Positions 34,954 through 44,703 of a stretch of 64,000 nucleotides of DNA are shown one piece after another. Both the position numbers and the translations under genes were made by a program. The stretch is from NCBI GenBank assembly GCA_016719635.1, contig JADJYT010000009.1, forward strand, positions 62,001 to 126,000, given 5' to 3'. Each line of letters starts with the position of its first letter. Within the stretch, counting starts at the first letter, position 1. The notes beneath the pieces are model-generated. The model searched no databases. It saw nothing but the letters and a program-made list of their open reading frames with translations, and had not been told where the DNA came from. The stretch is from Sphingobacteriales bacterium. Its GTDB lineage: Bacteria > Bacteroidota > Bacteroidia > Chitinophagales > JADIYW01.

Positions 34954-35814
34954 TTATTTCAAAATCTCCAATAAATATTCTCCGTAACCGCTTTTAAGCA
35001 GAGGTTGTGCGATATTGCGCAGCTCTTGCCCGGAAATAAATCCTTTGCGGTATGCCACTTCTTCGATACAGCCTACTTTAAGTCCTTGCCGTTGTTCGAT
35101 GACCTGTACAAACTGGGAAGCCTGCATCAGCGAATCGAAGGTGCCGGTATCCAGCCAGGCCGTGCCTCTGTCCAGGATGCCTACTTTCAGCTTTCCTCGT
35201 TTCAGGTATTCTTTGTTGATGTCCGTGATCTCATATTCACCGCGCGGACTCGGTTTCAGTTCCTCCGCAATCTTTACCACATCGTTGTCATAAAAATACA
35301 ATCCGGGTACCGCATAATTGGATGTTGGATGTTCCGGTTTTTCTTCTATGGAAACGGCTTTCAATTCATGGTCAAATTCCACCACCCCGTAGCGTTCAGG
35401 ATCGGAGACGTGGTAGGCGTAAATAACGCCGCCATCCGGGTCGTTATTCTTTATCAGCAAATCTTCCAGGCCGGAGCCGTAAAAGATATTGTCTCCTAAA
35501 ATCAGCGCCACCTTGTCGTTGCCGATGAAATCCTTTCCTATCACAAATGCCTGAGCCAGTCCATTCGGTACCTCCTGAATGGCATATTGAAAGTTACAGC
35601 CGTATTTTCTGCCGTCGCCCAGCAGCCGTTGAAAATTAGGCATATCGTGCGGGGTGGAGATAATTAAAATCTCATGAATACCTGCCTGCATCAATACCGA
35701 CAACGGATAATAAATCATCGGTTTATCATAAATCGGCATGATTTGTTTGCTGATAGCATAGGTTATCGGATATAGCCTCGTTCCGGAGCCTCCGGCTAAA
35801 ATAATTCCCTTCAT
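34954..35814 (-). CDS. rfbA: Glucose-1-phosphate thymidylyltransferase
   Basis: A 286-residue RmlA: nucleotide-binding GGSGTRLYPIT (7-17), DKPMIYYPLSVLMQAGI, the LGDNIFYG motif with the metal-binding Asp, and IEEKPEHP and GTAWLDTGT. It makes dTDP-glucose, the first step toward dTDP-rhamnose and other deoxysugars. rfbB, C and D are not in this window. A TATTTTTG box at 35872-35879 on the minus strand, 58 bases upstream, is a candidate promoter. Confidence 0.95.
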   Translation of the reverse strand: MKGIILAGGSGTRLYPITYAISKQIMPIYDKPMIYYPLSVLMQAGIHEILIISTPHDMPNFQRLLGDGRKYGCNFQYAIQEVPNGLAQAFVIGKDFIGNDKVALILGDNIFYGSGLEDLLIKNNDPDGGVIYAYHVSDPERYGVVEFDHELKAVSIEEKPEHPTSNYAVPGLYFYDNDVVKIAEELKPSPRGEYEITDINKEYLKRGKLKVGILDRGTAWLDTGTFDSLMQASQFVQVIEQRQGLKVGCIEEVAYRKGFISGQELRNIAQPLLKSGYGEYLLEILK

Positions 35815-35921
35815 TGGTCTGTTTTAAAAAAGAAAAGATGAAATGAATCCTGTTTGTTAATAATTATTGCACAAAAATACACACTAAAGGACGATAAAAT
35901 TAATATGTTTGCCGAATAATA

Positions 35922-35952
35922 TTGGTAGTCTGAAAATTTTATGTTAATTTTG
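35922..35952 (+). promoter_or_regulatory. phoB-like operon promoter (TTG, 20 bases, TAATTTTG)
   Basis: TTG at 35922-35924 and TAATTTTG at 35945-35952 are separated by 20 bases, matching the Bacteroidota -33/-7 consensus and spacing. The ATG of the response regulator follows 27 bases later. Confidence 0.65.
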
Positions 35953-35979
35953 CGTTAACACATTAAATGTAATATAATA

Positions 35980-36665
35980 TGGCTGAAAAAGTATTTAAAA
36001 TCCTGGTAGTAGACGACGAGCCGGATATCCTGGAATTTCTGAGTTATAATTTGGAAAAAGAGGGATTTTTAGTTGAAACGGCGGAAAATGGTAAACAAGC
36101 CCTCGAAAAAGCAAAAAAAAACCAACCTGACATCGTACTGTTGGATGTTATGATGCCGGAAATGGATGGCATTGAAACGTGCAGAACAATGCGGGAAATG
36201 CCGCAGTTTGAACATACCATCATTGCCTTCCTGACGGCAAGAACGGAAGACTATTCTCAAATAGCCGGCTTTGAGACCGGAGCAGATGACTATATCAGCA
36301 AACCGATCAAACCGAGAGTGCTGGTCAGCCGTTTGCGTGCTTTATTACGTCGATACGAAGCGAAAGAATCCAAATCTACTTTCCTGGAAGTGGGCGATAT
36401 TCAGATTGACAGAGAACGATACCTTATTATCTTTAAAGGCAAGGAAATGGCCGTTCCGCGTAAAGAGTTTGAATTGATCTATTTACTGGCATCCAAGCCG
36501 GGGAAAGTATTCAAGCGCGATGAAATCCTCAATGAAATATGGGGCAGGGACATTATCGTCGGTGACAGAACCATCGACGTGCATATCCGTAAACTGAGAG
36601 AAAAATTAGGAGAAGAATTAATCAAAACAGTAAAAGGTATCGGATACAAATTTGAAGAACAATGA
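35980..36665 (+). CDS. OmpR/PhoB-family response regulator
   Basis: About 228 residues. Receiver domain with D12, D13 and the phospho-acceptor D56 in VLLDVMMPEMDG; C-terminal winged helix (KEFELIYLLASKPGKVFKRDEIL, DRTIDVHIRKLREKLG, IKTVKGIGYKFE). The stop overlaps the kinase start by four bases (ATGA), so it is the cognate regulator of the kinase downstream. Similarity is to the PhoB/PhoP group; phosphate control is plausible but no pst or pho genes are near. Confidence 0.93.
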
Positions 36666-37708
36666 GAAGAACCCCTTCTCCAAATATAATATCGTTATAT
36701 GGCAGTATGGCAGTAGCAATTTTCTCTACTGCCATATTTCTGTTAATAGGACTCCTCTTCCATTTCTATCTGCCACCTCTGCATTTTCTGGTTTATACGC
36801 TCATCGTATTTGTCATCACTTTTTTCCTGTTCAGATTCATTCTGGTGAGGTTCATCTATAATAAGATCAAGATAATTTATAAAACCATCGGTAAGCCGCT
36901 CAAATTTCAGCATGAGATAAAAGAAGGCAGCAGCAATATGATGAAGACGGTGGAGCGGGATGTGGCGGAGTGGGCCATCAATAAAAACAAGCAGATTCGC
37001 GAACTGCGCAAGATGGAACAGTACCGCAAGGAGTTTGTCGGGAATGTTTCGCATGAATTAAAGACTCCTATCTTCAATGCACAGGGCTATATAGAAACGG
37101 TGCTGGAAAGCGATATGGAGGATAAGGAATTTATCAAACAATATCTCGAGAAAGCCAACAGCAATATTGAACGGCTGGAAAATATTGTCAATGACCTGCT
37201 GGAGATATCCAAATTCGAAACGGGCCGGATACAACTGGAAAAGGAAGCGTTTGATATTGTAAAGCAAATCAAAAAGGTTCTTTTTCAGTACCAGCATATC
37301 GCACAGCAGCAGCAGGTAACGATGACAATACACGGCGACGAAAACATGTACTTTGTTTTCGCGGATAAAAAAAGAGTCATACAGGTACTGGAGAACCTGA
37401 TTTCCAATTCCATCAAATACGGCAAGGAGGAAGGGCATACGGATATTTATTTCCATGACCTGGACGACCAGTTTTTAATAGATATTACCGACGATGGGCC
37501 CGGCATTGGAGCAGAGCATTTGCCCCGACTCTTTGAGCGGTTTTACCGGGCTGATAAAAGCCGTAACCGGAAAATTGGCGGAACGGGACTGGGCCTGTCT
37601 ATCGTGAAGAATATCATAGAGGCGCACGAACAAACCATCAATGTCAGAAGTGAGCTGGGCAAGGGAACCACTTTTAGTTTTACCCTCCAGAAATATATTC
37701 CTGAATAA
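36662..37708 (+). CDS. PhoR-like sensor histidine kinase
   Basis: A 348-residue kinase with two adjacent N-terminal membrane helices (about 15-35 and 40-62) and almost no periplasmic loop, then a HAMP-less linker, the dimerisation H-box FVGNVSHELKTPI (H131), N-box ENLISNSIKYG, G1 DDGPGIG, F-box FERFYRADKSR and G2 GGTGLGLSIVKNI. The near-absent sensory loop suggests sensing inside the membrane or through a partner. It is translationally coupled to the response regulator. Confidence 0.93.
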   Translation: MRRTPSPNIISLYGSMAVAIFSTAIFLLIGLLFHFYLPPLHFLVYTLIVFVITFFLFRFILVRFIYNKIKIIYKTIGKPLKFQHEIKEGSSNMMKTVERDVAEWAINKNKQIRELRKMEQYRKEFVGNVSHELKTPIFNAQGYIETVLESDMEDKEFIKQYLEKANSNIERLENIVNDLLEISKFETGRIQLEKEAFDIVKQIKKVLFQYQHIAQQQQVTMTIHGDENMYFVFADKKRVIQVLENLISNSIKYGKEEGHTDIYFHDLDDQFLIDITDDGPGIGAEHLPRLFERFYRADKSRNRKIGGTGLGLSIVKNIIEAHEQTINVRSELGKGTTFSFTLQKYIPE

Positions 37709-37711
37709 CGG

Positions 37712-39070
37712 CTATTCGCAATACCGCACCACTTTTGTTTTATACACCACTTTTCCGACACTGTCTTTTACCGTCATTATATTGATGCCTGCTGTAAAAT
37801 CGGAGTTGTTCAGGTAGATGATATTTTGTGAAGTATGATACTCAACTTTCTGTTGAATACTGTTTCTGCCCAATTCGTCCGTAATAATTATCTGGAACGT
37901 TCCATTGGATGGATAACGCAGCGACAGTTTAGGGGGTATCGCACAGGATAGCGGATTTGGCGAGAAAGAAAAGAAAGGATTTTCTACGCTCAGGCTGTCC
38001 TGTTTGCACCAGTAGAATGTTTCGAAATTTGTGCATTTATCCAATGGAACCAAGGAAATGGAATCACTGGAAATATAGGTCGAGAAGGATGGTGGTACAT
38101 CTGCAATTCCTTTGATAAAACCAACGGATTTATCAGCAATATATCTGGAAGCGACTGGATCGGCATTAACGGGAGAGCTTTCAGAAAGAAAGCCGTGGTT
38201 ATAGCCGCAGAAAACATGCAGGCTGTAAGGATTGTCATACTGTTCTAACATTCTGGTGAAAATACCCGGACCATAGGAACGAACCGCGTTACTGCAATTG
38301 CCTATCCATCCGTTGAAGAAATTCACGGCACCGTCACAGGTGTTATTGAATAATAACATCGGGATTTCTTTGATGATTGGCAGGTCATTGCGATAAATAC
38401 CACCTACCACGCTGATGATACCTGCTATATCGGTTGAATTGGTATAGGCATTTCCTTGGTAATCCAGCTTTCCTAATCTGGCAACTCTGTCCGGTGATGT
38501 TGTTTTGTCATCCAGGTATACATGGTGATTCACCAGAAATCCGCCCGAACTGATACCAAATAAAAAAATCTTGTTGGTATCAATACCCAGATTGACTGCA
38601 TTGGCTTTGCAGTAACGTATCAGCGCCCTGTTATCCTGATAGGCACGATATGCGGCGTCTTCAAAACGCTCTCCGGAGACACTCTCGCAAAAGGGCTTCA
38701 TTTCATATTCGGGCCAGCCTTGTCTAAAATTGGGAACCACCGCCGTGATGTTCGCTCTGGTAAAATAGTCGGCAAATGATTTTACTATACCCACTTCCTT
38801 ATTGCCTGAAGCATAACCCCCTCCGTGGTAAATAATCACCAAAGGCAGTTTGACAGAAAATAAGTTGGGTTTGTAAACATCGGCATCTAATGCCATATCA
38901 TAACCGTTATAGTCTTTATTATTGGCATAGACAAAAGTAGACTTTACAAAATCACTGAAGCCTGCAGGTTGAACAACTTTAACTGCGGCAGATTGCGCAT
39001 AGGTTTGTAGGCTGATGAGGAGGATGCTGTTCAGCCACCACCGGAGGAATATGGATGCTGGTCTACCCAT
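37712..39070 (-). CDS. T9SS-exported alpha/beta-hydrolase (esterase/lipase-like)
   Basis: A 452-residue protein: signal peptide (about 1-25, ending YAQ), an alpha/beta-hydrolase of the hormone-sensitive-lipase/carboxylesterase type with oxyanion-hole HGGG (82-85) and nucleophile elbow GISSG (172-176, S174), a late His in CGYNHGFL, and a C-terminal region like a sorting domain (YPSNGTFQIIITDELGRNSIQQ to the end). Its start overlaps the stop of the upstream phosphatase gene by eight bases, so the two are co-transcribed. The substrate is unknown; ester-linked carbohydrates or lipids are likely. Confidence 0.8.
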   Translation of the reverse strand: MGRPASIFLRWWLNSILLISLQTYAQSAAVKVVQPAGFSDFVKSTFVYANNKDYNGYDMALDADVYKPNLFSVKLPLVIIYHGGGYASGNKEVGIVKSFADYFTRANITAVVPNFRQGWPEYEMKPFCESVSGERFEDAAYRAYQDNRALIRYCKANAVNLGIDTNKIFLFGISSGGFLVNHHVYLDDKTTSPDRVARLGKLDYQGNAYTNSTDIAGIISVVGGIYRNDLPIIKEIPMLLFNNTCDGAVNFFNGWIGNCSNAVRSYGPGIFTRMLEQYDNPYSLHVFCGYNHGFLSESSPVNADPVASRYIADKSVGFIKGIADVPPSFSTYISSDSISLVPLDKCTNFETFYWCKQDSLSVENPFFSFSPNPLSCAIPPKLSLRYPSNGTFQIIITDELGRNSIQQKVEYHTSQNIIYLNNSDFTAGINIMTVKDSVGKVVYKTKVVRYCE

Positions 39071-39515
39071 ATCTTTCTATGATTTTTTCACAGGCTTTAT
39101 CCAGCATATCAAACACTGTCTGGAATCCGTTGTCATCGAAATACGGATCCGGTACACTCATCATTTCGTTGGGATACACTTCATCCATGATCAGTTTTAC
39201 CTTGTTTTCTTCATCCTTATCCAGCGCCCATCTCATGACATCCCTGTAGTTGGAGGTATCCATGGTAAAAATCAGATCAAACTCCTCATAGTCTGCACTG
39301 TGGATGCTGCGAGCCCGTTGTCCCGAAATGTCTACACCGTGCTTCGCCGCTATCTGGACAGAGCGCTTATCCGGCGCAGCGCCTAAATGCCATTTGCCGG
39401 TACCGGCACTGTCGATATACCAGTCGAGGTTTCGTTGGGTACATTTGTGTTTCAGAATGCCCTCCGCCAGGGGAGAACGGCAGATATTACCCAAACAGAC
39501 CATCAATACTTTCAT
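39063..39515 (-). CDS. Low-molecular-weight protein tyrosine phosphatase
   Basis: A 150-residue phosphatase with the family P-loop CLGNICRS starting at C7 (nucleophile C7, R13) and the general-acid aspartate in VPDPYFDD. Such enzymes dephosphorylate tyrosine kinases of capsule export (Wzb type) or act on small-molecule or arginine phosphates. No tyrosine kinase gene is adjacent. It is divergent from the FKBP gene across 48 bases and overlaps the esterase gene downstream. Confidence 0.92.
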   Translation of the reverse strand: MKVLMVCLGNICRSPLAEGILKHKCTQRNLDWYIDSAGTGKWHLGAAPDKRSVQIAAKHGVDISGQRARSIHSADYEEFDLIFTMDTSNYRDVMRWALDKDEENKVKLIMDEVYPNEMMSVPDPYFDDNGFQTVFDMLDKACEKIIERYG

Positions 39516-39563
39516 GCTTTCCTATTTCTTTTCAAAAATGATTGTTTTATCTTACAACACCAA

Positions 39564-40394
39564 ATGAGACTCCAGATTTTAATATTTTTTTATGTTCTTA
39601 CAAACGGCGCACTCGCTTGCGGTAAAACGGCTTGGAAGACGACCGCTTCCGGAATCAGCTATGTCATTTATACCAAAGATACAACCAAACCCAAACCCTT
39701 GTATGGCGATCATATCTGGATGCAATTGCGAAAAATAGCGCCTTCTAAAAAGGAAGTTTTCAATACCCGCATCTTTGATGCGGAAGAAGGCGTGGAAATG
39801 GACTTCAAACAGTCGGTGAAAAAAACGGACGTGACGGAAGTGTTTGCGTTCATGGGCATAGGCGATTCGGCCCAGGTAACCATTCCGGCCAGTCTGATTG
39901 ACAGTAATGGCAGCTCAAGGAGAAAATATACGTTTTGGCTGAATCTACTGAATTTTAAACCGAGAGAAACCTATCTGAAGGAAAAAGACGAACAAACAAA
40001 AAATCAGTATGCCAAAGACTCCATAGCGATTGCGGACTATTGGACACAGCATCATCTGAACGGAATGATAAAAGATGCATATGGCAACTGGTATATAAAG
40101 CAGGAGGCGGGATCCGGTAAACAGATTCGGGAGAATGACAGTGTAACCATACACTATATAGGCAAATTGCTGAATGGGCAGGAGTTTGATAATTCCTACT
40201 TCAGGAATCAGACGTTTACCTTCGTGACAGGAAAGAAACAGGTGATAGAAGGGCTGGATAAAGGCATCCGAAATTTTCAAAAAGGCGATCGTGTCACGTT
40301 GTTTATTCCCAGTGCTCTCGGTTATGGCGACAAGTCGGTAGGTAAGATTCCGCCTAATGCTGTTTTGATATTTGAAATGGAGATTATGGAATGA
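39564..40394 (+). CDS. FKBP-type peptidyl-prolyl isomerase lipoprotein
   Basis: A 276-residue protein beginning MRLQILIFFYVLTNGALACG: a short lipoprotein-type signal with Cys 19. The N-terminal half (about 25-170) holds a helical dimerisation-like region; the last ~90 residues are an FKBP domain (NDSVTIHYIGKLLNGQEFDNS, QVIEGLDKGIRNFQKGDRVTL, GYGDKSVGKIPPNAVLIFEMEI). It probably helps fold envelope proteins. The ATG at 39564 is chosen because it yields the signal sequence; longer in-frame readings run antisense into the phosphatase gene. Confidence 0.85.
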   Translation: MRLQILIFFYVLTNGALACGKTAWKTTASGISYVIYTKDTTKPKPLYGDHIWMQLRKIAPSKKEVFNTRIFDAEEGVEMDFKQSVKKTDVTEVFAFMGIGDSAQVTIPASLIDSNGSSRRKYTFWLNLLNFKPRETYLKEKDEQTKNQYAKDSIAIADYWTQHHLNGMIKDAYGNWYIKQEAGSGKQIRENDSVTIHYIGKLLNGQEFDNSYFRNQTFTFVTGKKQVIEGLDKGIRNFQKGDRVTLFIPSALGYGDKSVGKIPPNAVLIFEMEIME

Positions 40395-40417
40395 ATTTTC
40401 TTCGAGTCAGATAAAAG

Positions 40418-40442
40418 AGAGCCGCGAATCAATCGCGGCTCT
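40418..40442 (-). terminator. Terminator after the RND efflux operon
   Basis: Perfect 10-bp arms AGAGCCGCGA / TCGCGGCTCT around a 5-base loop. On the minus strand a T-rich stretch follows (CTCTTTTAT). It lies between the convergent FKBP and RND genes and may serve both. Confidence 0.8.
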
Positions 40443-40474
40443 GATACTGTTTATGTTCCGACTGTAAATCTATT

Positions 40475-43400
40475 TTATTTCTCTACACCGAAATCCGGAC
40501 CGGCAGTCACCACGGCGGGAGCCTTCTTCTTCTTGCCGCTGATTTTATCTTTCAGCCTGTCAAATATATAGTAAACGACAGGCACAACCACTAATGTCAG
40601 CAACAGGGAACTCGTTAATCCGCCAATGATAACCCATGCCATCGATTTTTTAAACTCAGAGCCAGGCCCGTTGGATAAAGCAATCGGCATCATACCGAAA
40701 ATCATGGCGACCGTGGTCATGAGGATAGGACGAAGACGTTCTTTACCCGCTTCGACCAGCGCATCTTTAAGAGCCAGGCCCTGCTCTTTCAGGTGGTTGG
40801 TAAAGTCGACGAGCAGAATACCGTTTTTAGCCACCAATCCCATCAGCATGATGAAGCCGATGATTCCGAAAATACTTAAACTCTCCATCGTAAGGGCTAA
40901 TGCCAGAATGGCACCAATCAACGCAACAGGAATGGAGAATAACACCACAAACGGATATAAGGTACTCTCATATAAAGCCACCATAATCAGGTATACGAGC
41001 AATATCCCCAGGAGCATGGCATATCCCAGGCTGCCGAATGATTCCGACTGATTCTTTTCTTCCCCTAAATAATCAATGCCAATGGTGGATGGCAGATTTG
41101 CCTTTTTAATTTTCTCCTTGATGTCTGCCGTTACGGAACCGGTGGGCCTGCCCGTTGCAGAGGCTAATACCTGAATGGAGTTGAGACGGTTATATCGTTC
41201 CAGTACCGCTTGTCCCTGTATTTCCCGGATCGTGGCGATATCACCTAAGCGTACAATGCCGCCTGTCGGTGTCTGAATGGTCGTATTCTGAATATCTCTC
41301 AATGACTTACGGTCTCCCTTGTCATACATGATATTGATGGCATATTCCTCTCCTTTGTCTTTAAACTTAGACTGGTCATTACCTCTGAATGCGAGCTGGA
41401 TGGCCGTACCAACGGCAGGTACATTCAATCCCATCTTGGCAATCTTATCTCTGTTGATGATGATTTCAATCTCTGTTTTCACAGATTTGGTGCTGTACTC
41501 TACATAATCGGCACCCGGCGTTGTTTTCACTATTTCGTGCACGCGTTTCGCAGCCGCCCATAACTCATCCATATCAGCGCCTGTAACCGCAATCTGGATT
41601 TGCGGCTGGTTGTTACCGGTGATATTGGTCGGCTTCATCGAAAAGCGGATGCCCTGAATGCTGTCCAGTCGGGTGCGTATCACGGCACATAGTTCATCCG
41701 TGGAGATTTCCCGGTCTAATTTGTTCACCAACGAAACCGTCATATCCGACTGATTGGGTGTAGAGATACTTCCTCCCATTTGCGTGCCTACTGCCCCTAC
41801 GTTCGTAAAGACCTTGGTCACTTCCGGATAGGACAGAATAATGTCTTCTATCTGTTTGGTTACTTTGTTGGTTTGTCCCAGAGTAGCCTGTGGTTCCAGC
41901 TCAACAATCAGGTTAAACTCACCTCTGTCTCCGCTGCCTGCAAAGGAGCTGCCTATGAAGCCCAATGCACCCAAACTGCCGGCGCCGACAAAAAGCAATA
42001 CGACACCGATGATTACATATCTTTTATGACCTAAAACCCATGTTAGTATTTTACCATAAGTCTCAATCAGTTTATCGATGAAATGTTCAAATCCCAGATT
42101 GATTTTACCCCAGAGAGAATCTTTATTCAGCATCGTTAATTTGCCCCAGCGCGAAACTAACAATGGTGTCAGTGTAAAGGAAACGAACAAACTCATTAAG
42201 GTGGAAAATACAACGACCAATGCAAACTCCCGCAGGATATTACCGATTAATCCGCCTGCCATGGATAATGGAACGAATACCACCACATCCACTAATGTAA
42301 TGGCTAAAGCGGTAAATCCAATTTCACTACGGCCTTCTATCGATGCCGTTACTTTGTCTTTTCCCATTTCCAGGTGGCGGAAAATATTCTCCAGCACCAC
42401 GATGCTGTCATCCACCAATATGCCGACCACCAGCGAGAGTGCCAGCAATGTCATCAGGTTGAGCGAGAATCCCAACAGATACATGAGAATGAATGTCGGA
42501 ATCATGGCGGATGGCAATGCCACCAGTACGAACAATGAGTTACGTACACTGTGGAGGAAGAATAACATGACCAGTGCAACGATACATAAAGCCATGAATA
42601 AATCATGTGTGACTGCGGTGGCTGCTTCCATGGTATAGGTGGATTGGTCAACCGCCACTTCATATCTGAATCCTTTAGATCTATTCTGACTGACAATGGT
42701 ATCTAATTTCTCTTTCACCCGTGTGCTTACCTCTACGGAATTGGCATCAGATTGTTTAGATATTTCTATCCCTAGTCCCACTTTACCGTTGATACGGTTG
42801 ATGGTAGAGGCGGAGGCCGTAGCATCGGTCACCGCTGCCACATCCTTCAGCAAAATCTTACTGCCGTTTCTGTTTTCCCGGATAATTATATTACGCAACT
42901 CGTCCACGGTGGCGAGTTTGGCATCCAGGCGAATCGTATATCGGTTGTCAATACTTTCAATATTGCCGGCAGGATAAGATATGTTACCTGCGGCAACCAT
43001 CTGGCTCACCTGTGCTGTCGAAAGATTATACGCCTGCAGTTTATCGTTGTCTAACTTTACTTCTATCTCGCGTTTGCTGCCGCCTATCAGTTTTACCTGT
43101 CCCACACCTTGTATATTCAATAAGATTGGTTTGATGGTTTGGTCTACCAGGTCATACAACTCTGTTTCGCCAATATCCCCAAAGGTGCTTAAACGAAGAA
43201 CCGGAATTTCACTGGAACTGAATTTACTGATAATGGGGTTGTCCACTCCGTCCGGCAGATCATTCTTAACCGTATTGATTTTTCGTTCCGCATCCTGCTG
43301 TGCTGTGGTCACATCTACCTTTTGTTTAAGCTGTACGATGACCATGGAAACATTTTCCTGTGAAGAAGAGGAAATGACATCCACACCTTCAATGGTAGAA

Positions 43401-43612
43401 ACGGCATCTTCAATCTTTTTGGTCACGTTATTCTGCACTTCCTCTGAGGAAGCACCCTTGTATATAGTCTGAATGGAGATAATGGGCGCCTCAAATTTCG
43501 GCAGCAAATTATAACTGAGCATACTATAGCCGATAAATCCGAATATGATCAGCGTAACAAATATCACACTGATCAGTAACGGACGTTTTATTGCTAATTC
43601 GGTAATAGACAT
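40475..43612 (-). CDS. RND efflux pump inner-membrane transporter (AcrB/HAE1 type)
   Basis: A 1045-residue proton-driven exporter with twelve helices and two large periplasmic loops. The transmembrane-4 relay aspartates are visible in VVGILVDDSIVVLEN, which points to the drug-type HAE1 rather than metal-type pumps. Standard family blocks include ISIQTIYKGASSEEVQ, GVGQVKLIGG and RLRPILMTTVAMIFGMMPIAL. It is the last gene of a four-gene minus-strand operon (tetR, tolC-like, adaptor, RND), 4 bases after the adaptor stop. Confidence 0.95.
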   Translation of the reverse strand: MSITELAIKRPLLISVIFVTLIIFGFIGYSMLSYNLLPKFEAPIISIQTIYKGASSEEVQNNVTKKIEDAVSTIEGVDVISSSSQENVSMVIVQLKQKVDVTTAQQDAERKINTVKNDLPDGVDNPIISKFSSSEIPVLRLSTFGDIGETELYDLVDQTIKPILLNIQGVGQVKLIGGSKREIEVKLDNDKLQAYNLSTAQVSQMVAAGNISYPAGNIESIDNRYTIRLDAKLATVDELRNIIIRENRNGSKILLKDVAAVTDATASASTINRINGKVGLGIEISKQSDANSVEVSTRVKEKLDTIVSQNRSKGFRYEVAVDQSTYTMEAATAVTHDLFMALCIVALVMLFFLHSVRNSLFVLVALPSAMIPTFILMYLLGFSLNLMTLLALSLVVGILVDDSIVVLENIFRHLEMGKDKVTASIEGRSEIGFTALAITLVDVVVFVPLSMAGGLIGNILREFALVVVFSTLMSLFVSFTLTPLLVSRWGKLTMLNKDSLWGKINLGFEHFIDKLIETYGKILTWVLGHKRYVIIGVVLLFVGAGSLGALGFIGSSFAGSGDRGEFNLIVELEPQATLGQTNKVTKQIEDIILSYPEVTKVFTNVGAVGTQMGGSISTPNQSDMTVSLVNKLDREISTDELCAVIRTRLDSIQGIRFSMKPTNITGNNQPQIQIAVTGADMDELWAAAKRVHEIVKTTPGADYVEYSTKSVKTEIEIIINRDKIAKMGLNVPAVGTAIQLAFRGNDQSKFKDKGEEYAINIMYDKGDRKSLRDIQNTTIQTPTGGIVRLGDIATIREIQGQAVLERYNRLNSIQVLASATGRPTGSVTADIKEKIKKANLPSTIGIDYLGEEKNQSESFGSLGYAMLLGILLVYLIMVALYESTLYPFVVLFSIPVALIGAILALALTMESLSIFGIIGFIMLMGLVAKNGILLVDFTNHLKEQGLALKDALVEAGKERLRPILMTTVAMIFGMMPIALSNGPGSEFKKSMAWVIIGGLTSSLLLTLVVVPVVYYIFDRLKDKISGKKKKAPAVVTAGPDFGVEK

Positions 43613-43616
43613 TCGC

Positions 43617-44675
43617 TTAATTTTTAGAATTTACAATGGATATTTTACTTTTTTCACTCAGGTTGATTTGACCGCTGGTGACTACCTTCTCCCCCGGTGT
43701 CAATCCGCTCAGGACGACAATGTTCTGTCCGGCCTCTTCGCCTAATACTAATTTCCGGATGGTTACGGTATTTCCATTTACAACGTATACATACGGATTC
43801 TTGATGCCTTCCACCAATGCAATCTTAGGAATCTGCAAGGCTTCAGAGGGTTTCTTGAAATTAAATTTGACGGAAACATAGGTGCCCGCTTTGTAACCGT
43901 TGTTAGGAATCTCCACTTCCACCCTGTAATTGTGGTTTTCATCCCCTTTCGGGCTGATGAATTTTATAACACCCTTGATTAGCTTATTCGGGAAAACTTG
44001 TGAAGTCACCTGTACAGATTGTCCAACCAAAAGTTCATAGATATTCTTTTCGCTTACATATACGATTGCCTTTAAAACGGAGATATCCATGATACTTGCT
44101 AACGGAGTACCGGGGTTGGCAAACTCACCGGCATTGGCATTTTTTTGCACCACGATTCCGCTGATAGGGGCATAGATGTTATTGTCTGCAATCTGCTGCT
44201 GCAGGTTTTCCTTCTGTATTTTGGCGGACTCCAGGTTGTAATTCAACTCATTGATGCTGGTTGCAGGCGCTGCATCCCCGGCGATTAAATCTTTTGTCCG
44301 TTCAATGTCCGATTCCAGTTTTTTAATGGTAACTTCAGTCGTCTTGATTCCAATCTCTCTTAGTTTGGAATCCAGTCTGCCCACCAGTTGTCCTCTGGTG
44401 ACACGGGTACCCACTTCCACATTAAACGATTCGATTCTACCCGGCTGGACAACGGTAATGATACCACTTTTATTGATATCCAGCACTGCCGGCAACGCAT
44501 AGTCGGTAGCCACCGGCAGGTAGTTGACATCGAAAGCGGTAACGGCAATCGGTACATTGCTTCGGTCAACCGGAGTTTCGTTCTTTACAATTTCCTTCTT
44601 ATTCTGTACCAGTTTATATACCATACCTCCGATAAGCAATAAAGCAATAATTCCGACTATAATCTTATTTCTCAT
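43617..44675 (-). CDS. RND efflux periplasmic adaptor (membrane fusion protein)
   Basis: A 352-residue HlyD/AcrA-family adaptor with an N-terminal membrane anchor (IIVGIIALLLIGGMVYKL), a lipoyl half-motif (VVQPGRIESFNVEVGTRVTRGQLVGRLDS), a helical hairpin (about 110-150) and second lipoyl half (DNNIYAPISGIVVQKNANAGEFANPG), then beta-barrel and membrane-proximal domains. It bridges the RND pump to the outer-membrane channel encoded upstream. Confidence 0.94.
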   Translation of the reverse strand: MRNKIIVGIIALLLIGGMVYKLVQNKKEIVKNETPVDRSNVPIAVTAFDVNYLPVATDYALPAVLDINKSGIITVVQPGRIESFNVEVGTRVTRGQLVGRLDSKLREIGIKTTEVTIKKLESDIERTKDLIAGDAAPATSINELNYNLESAKIQKENLQQQIADNNIYAPISGIVVQKNANAGEFANPGTPLASIMDISVLKAIVYVSEKNIYELLVGQSVQVTSQVFPNKLIKGVIKFISPKGDENHNYRVEVEIPNNGYKAGTYVSVKFNFKKPSEALQIPKIALVEGIKNPYVYVVNGNTVTIRKLVLGEEAGQNIVVLSGLTPGEKVVTSGQINLSEKSKISIVNSKN

Positions 44676-44703
44676 TTCTTATTTTTTTGTTTTATAGATT
44701 GTT

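Noticed and set aside
34930..34957. Terminator-like hairpin with T-run on the plus strand between rfbA and galE
   Set aside because: The genes here run on the minus strand and the stem needs a G-T pair; on the minus strand it has a mismatch and no T tail, so I do not call it.
42078..42638. A 186-codon plus-strand frame within the RND gene
   Set aside because: Antisense to a well-supported RND transporter.
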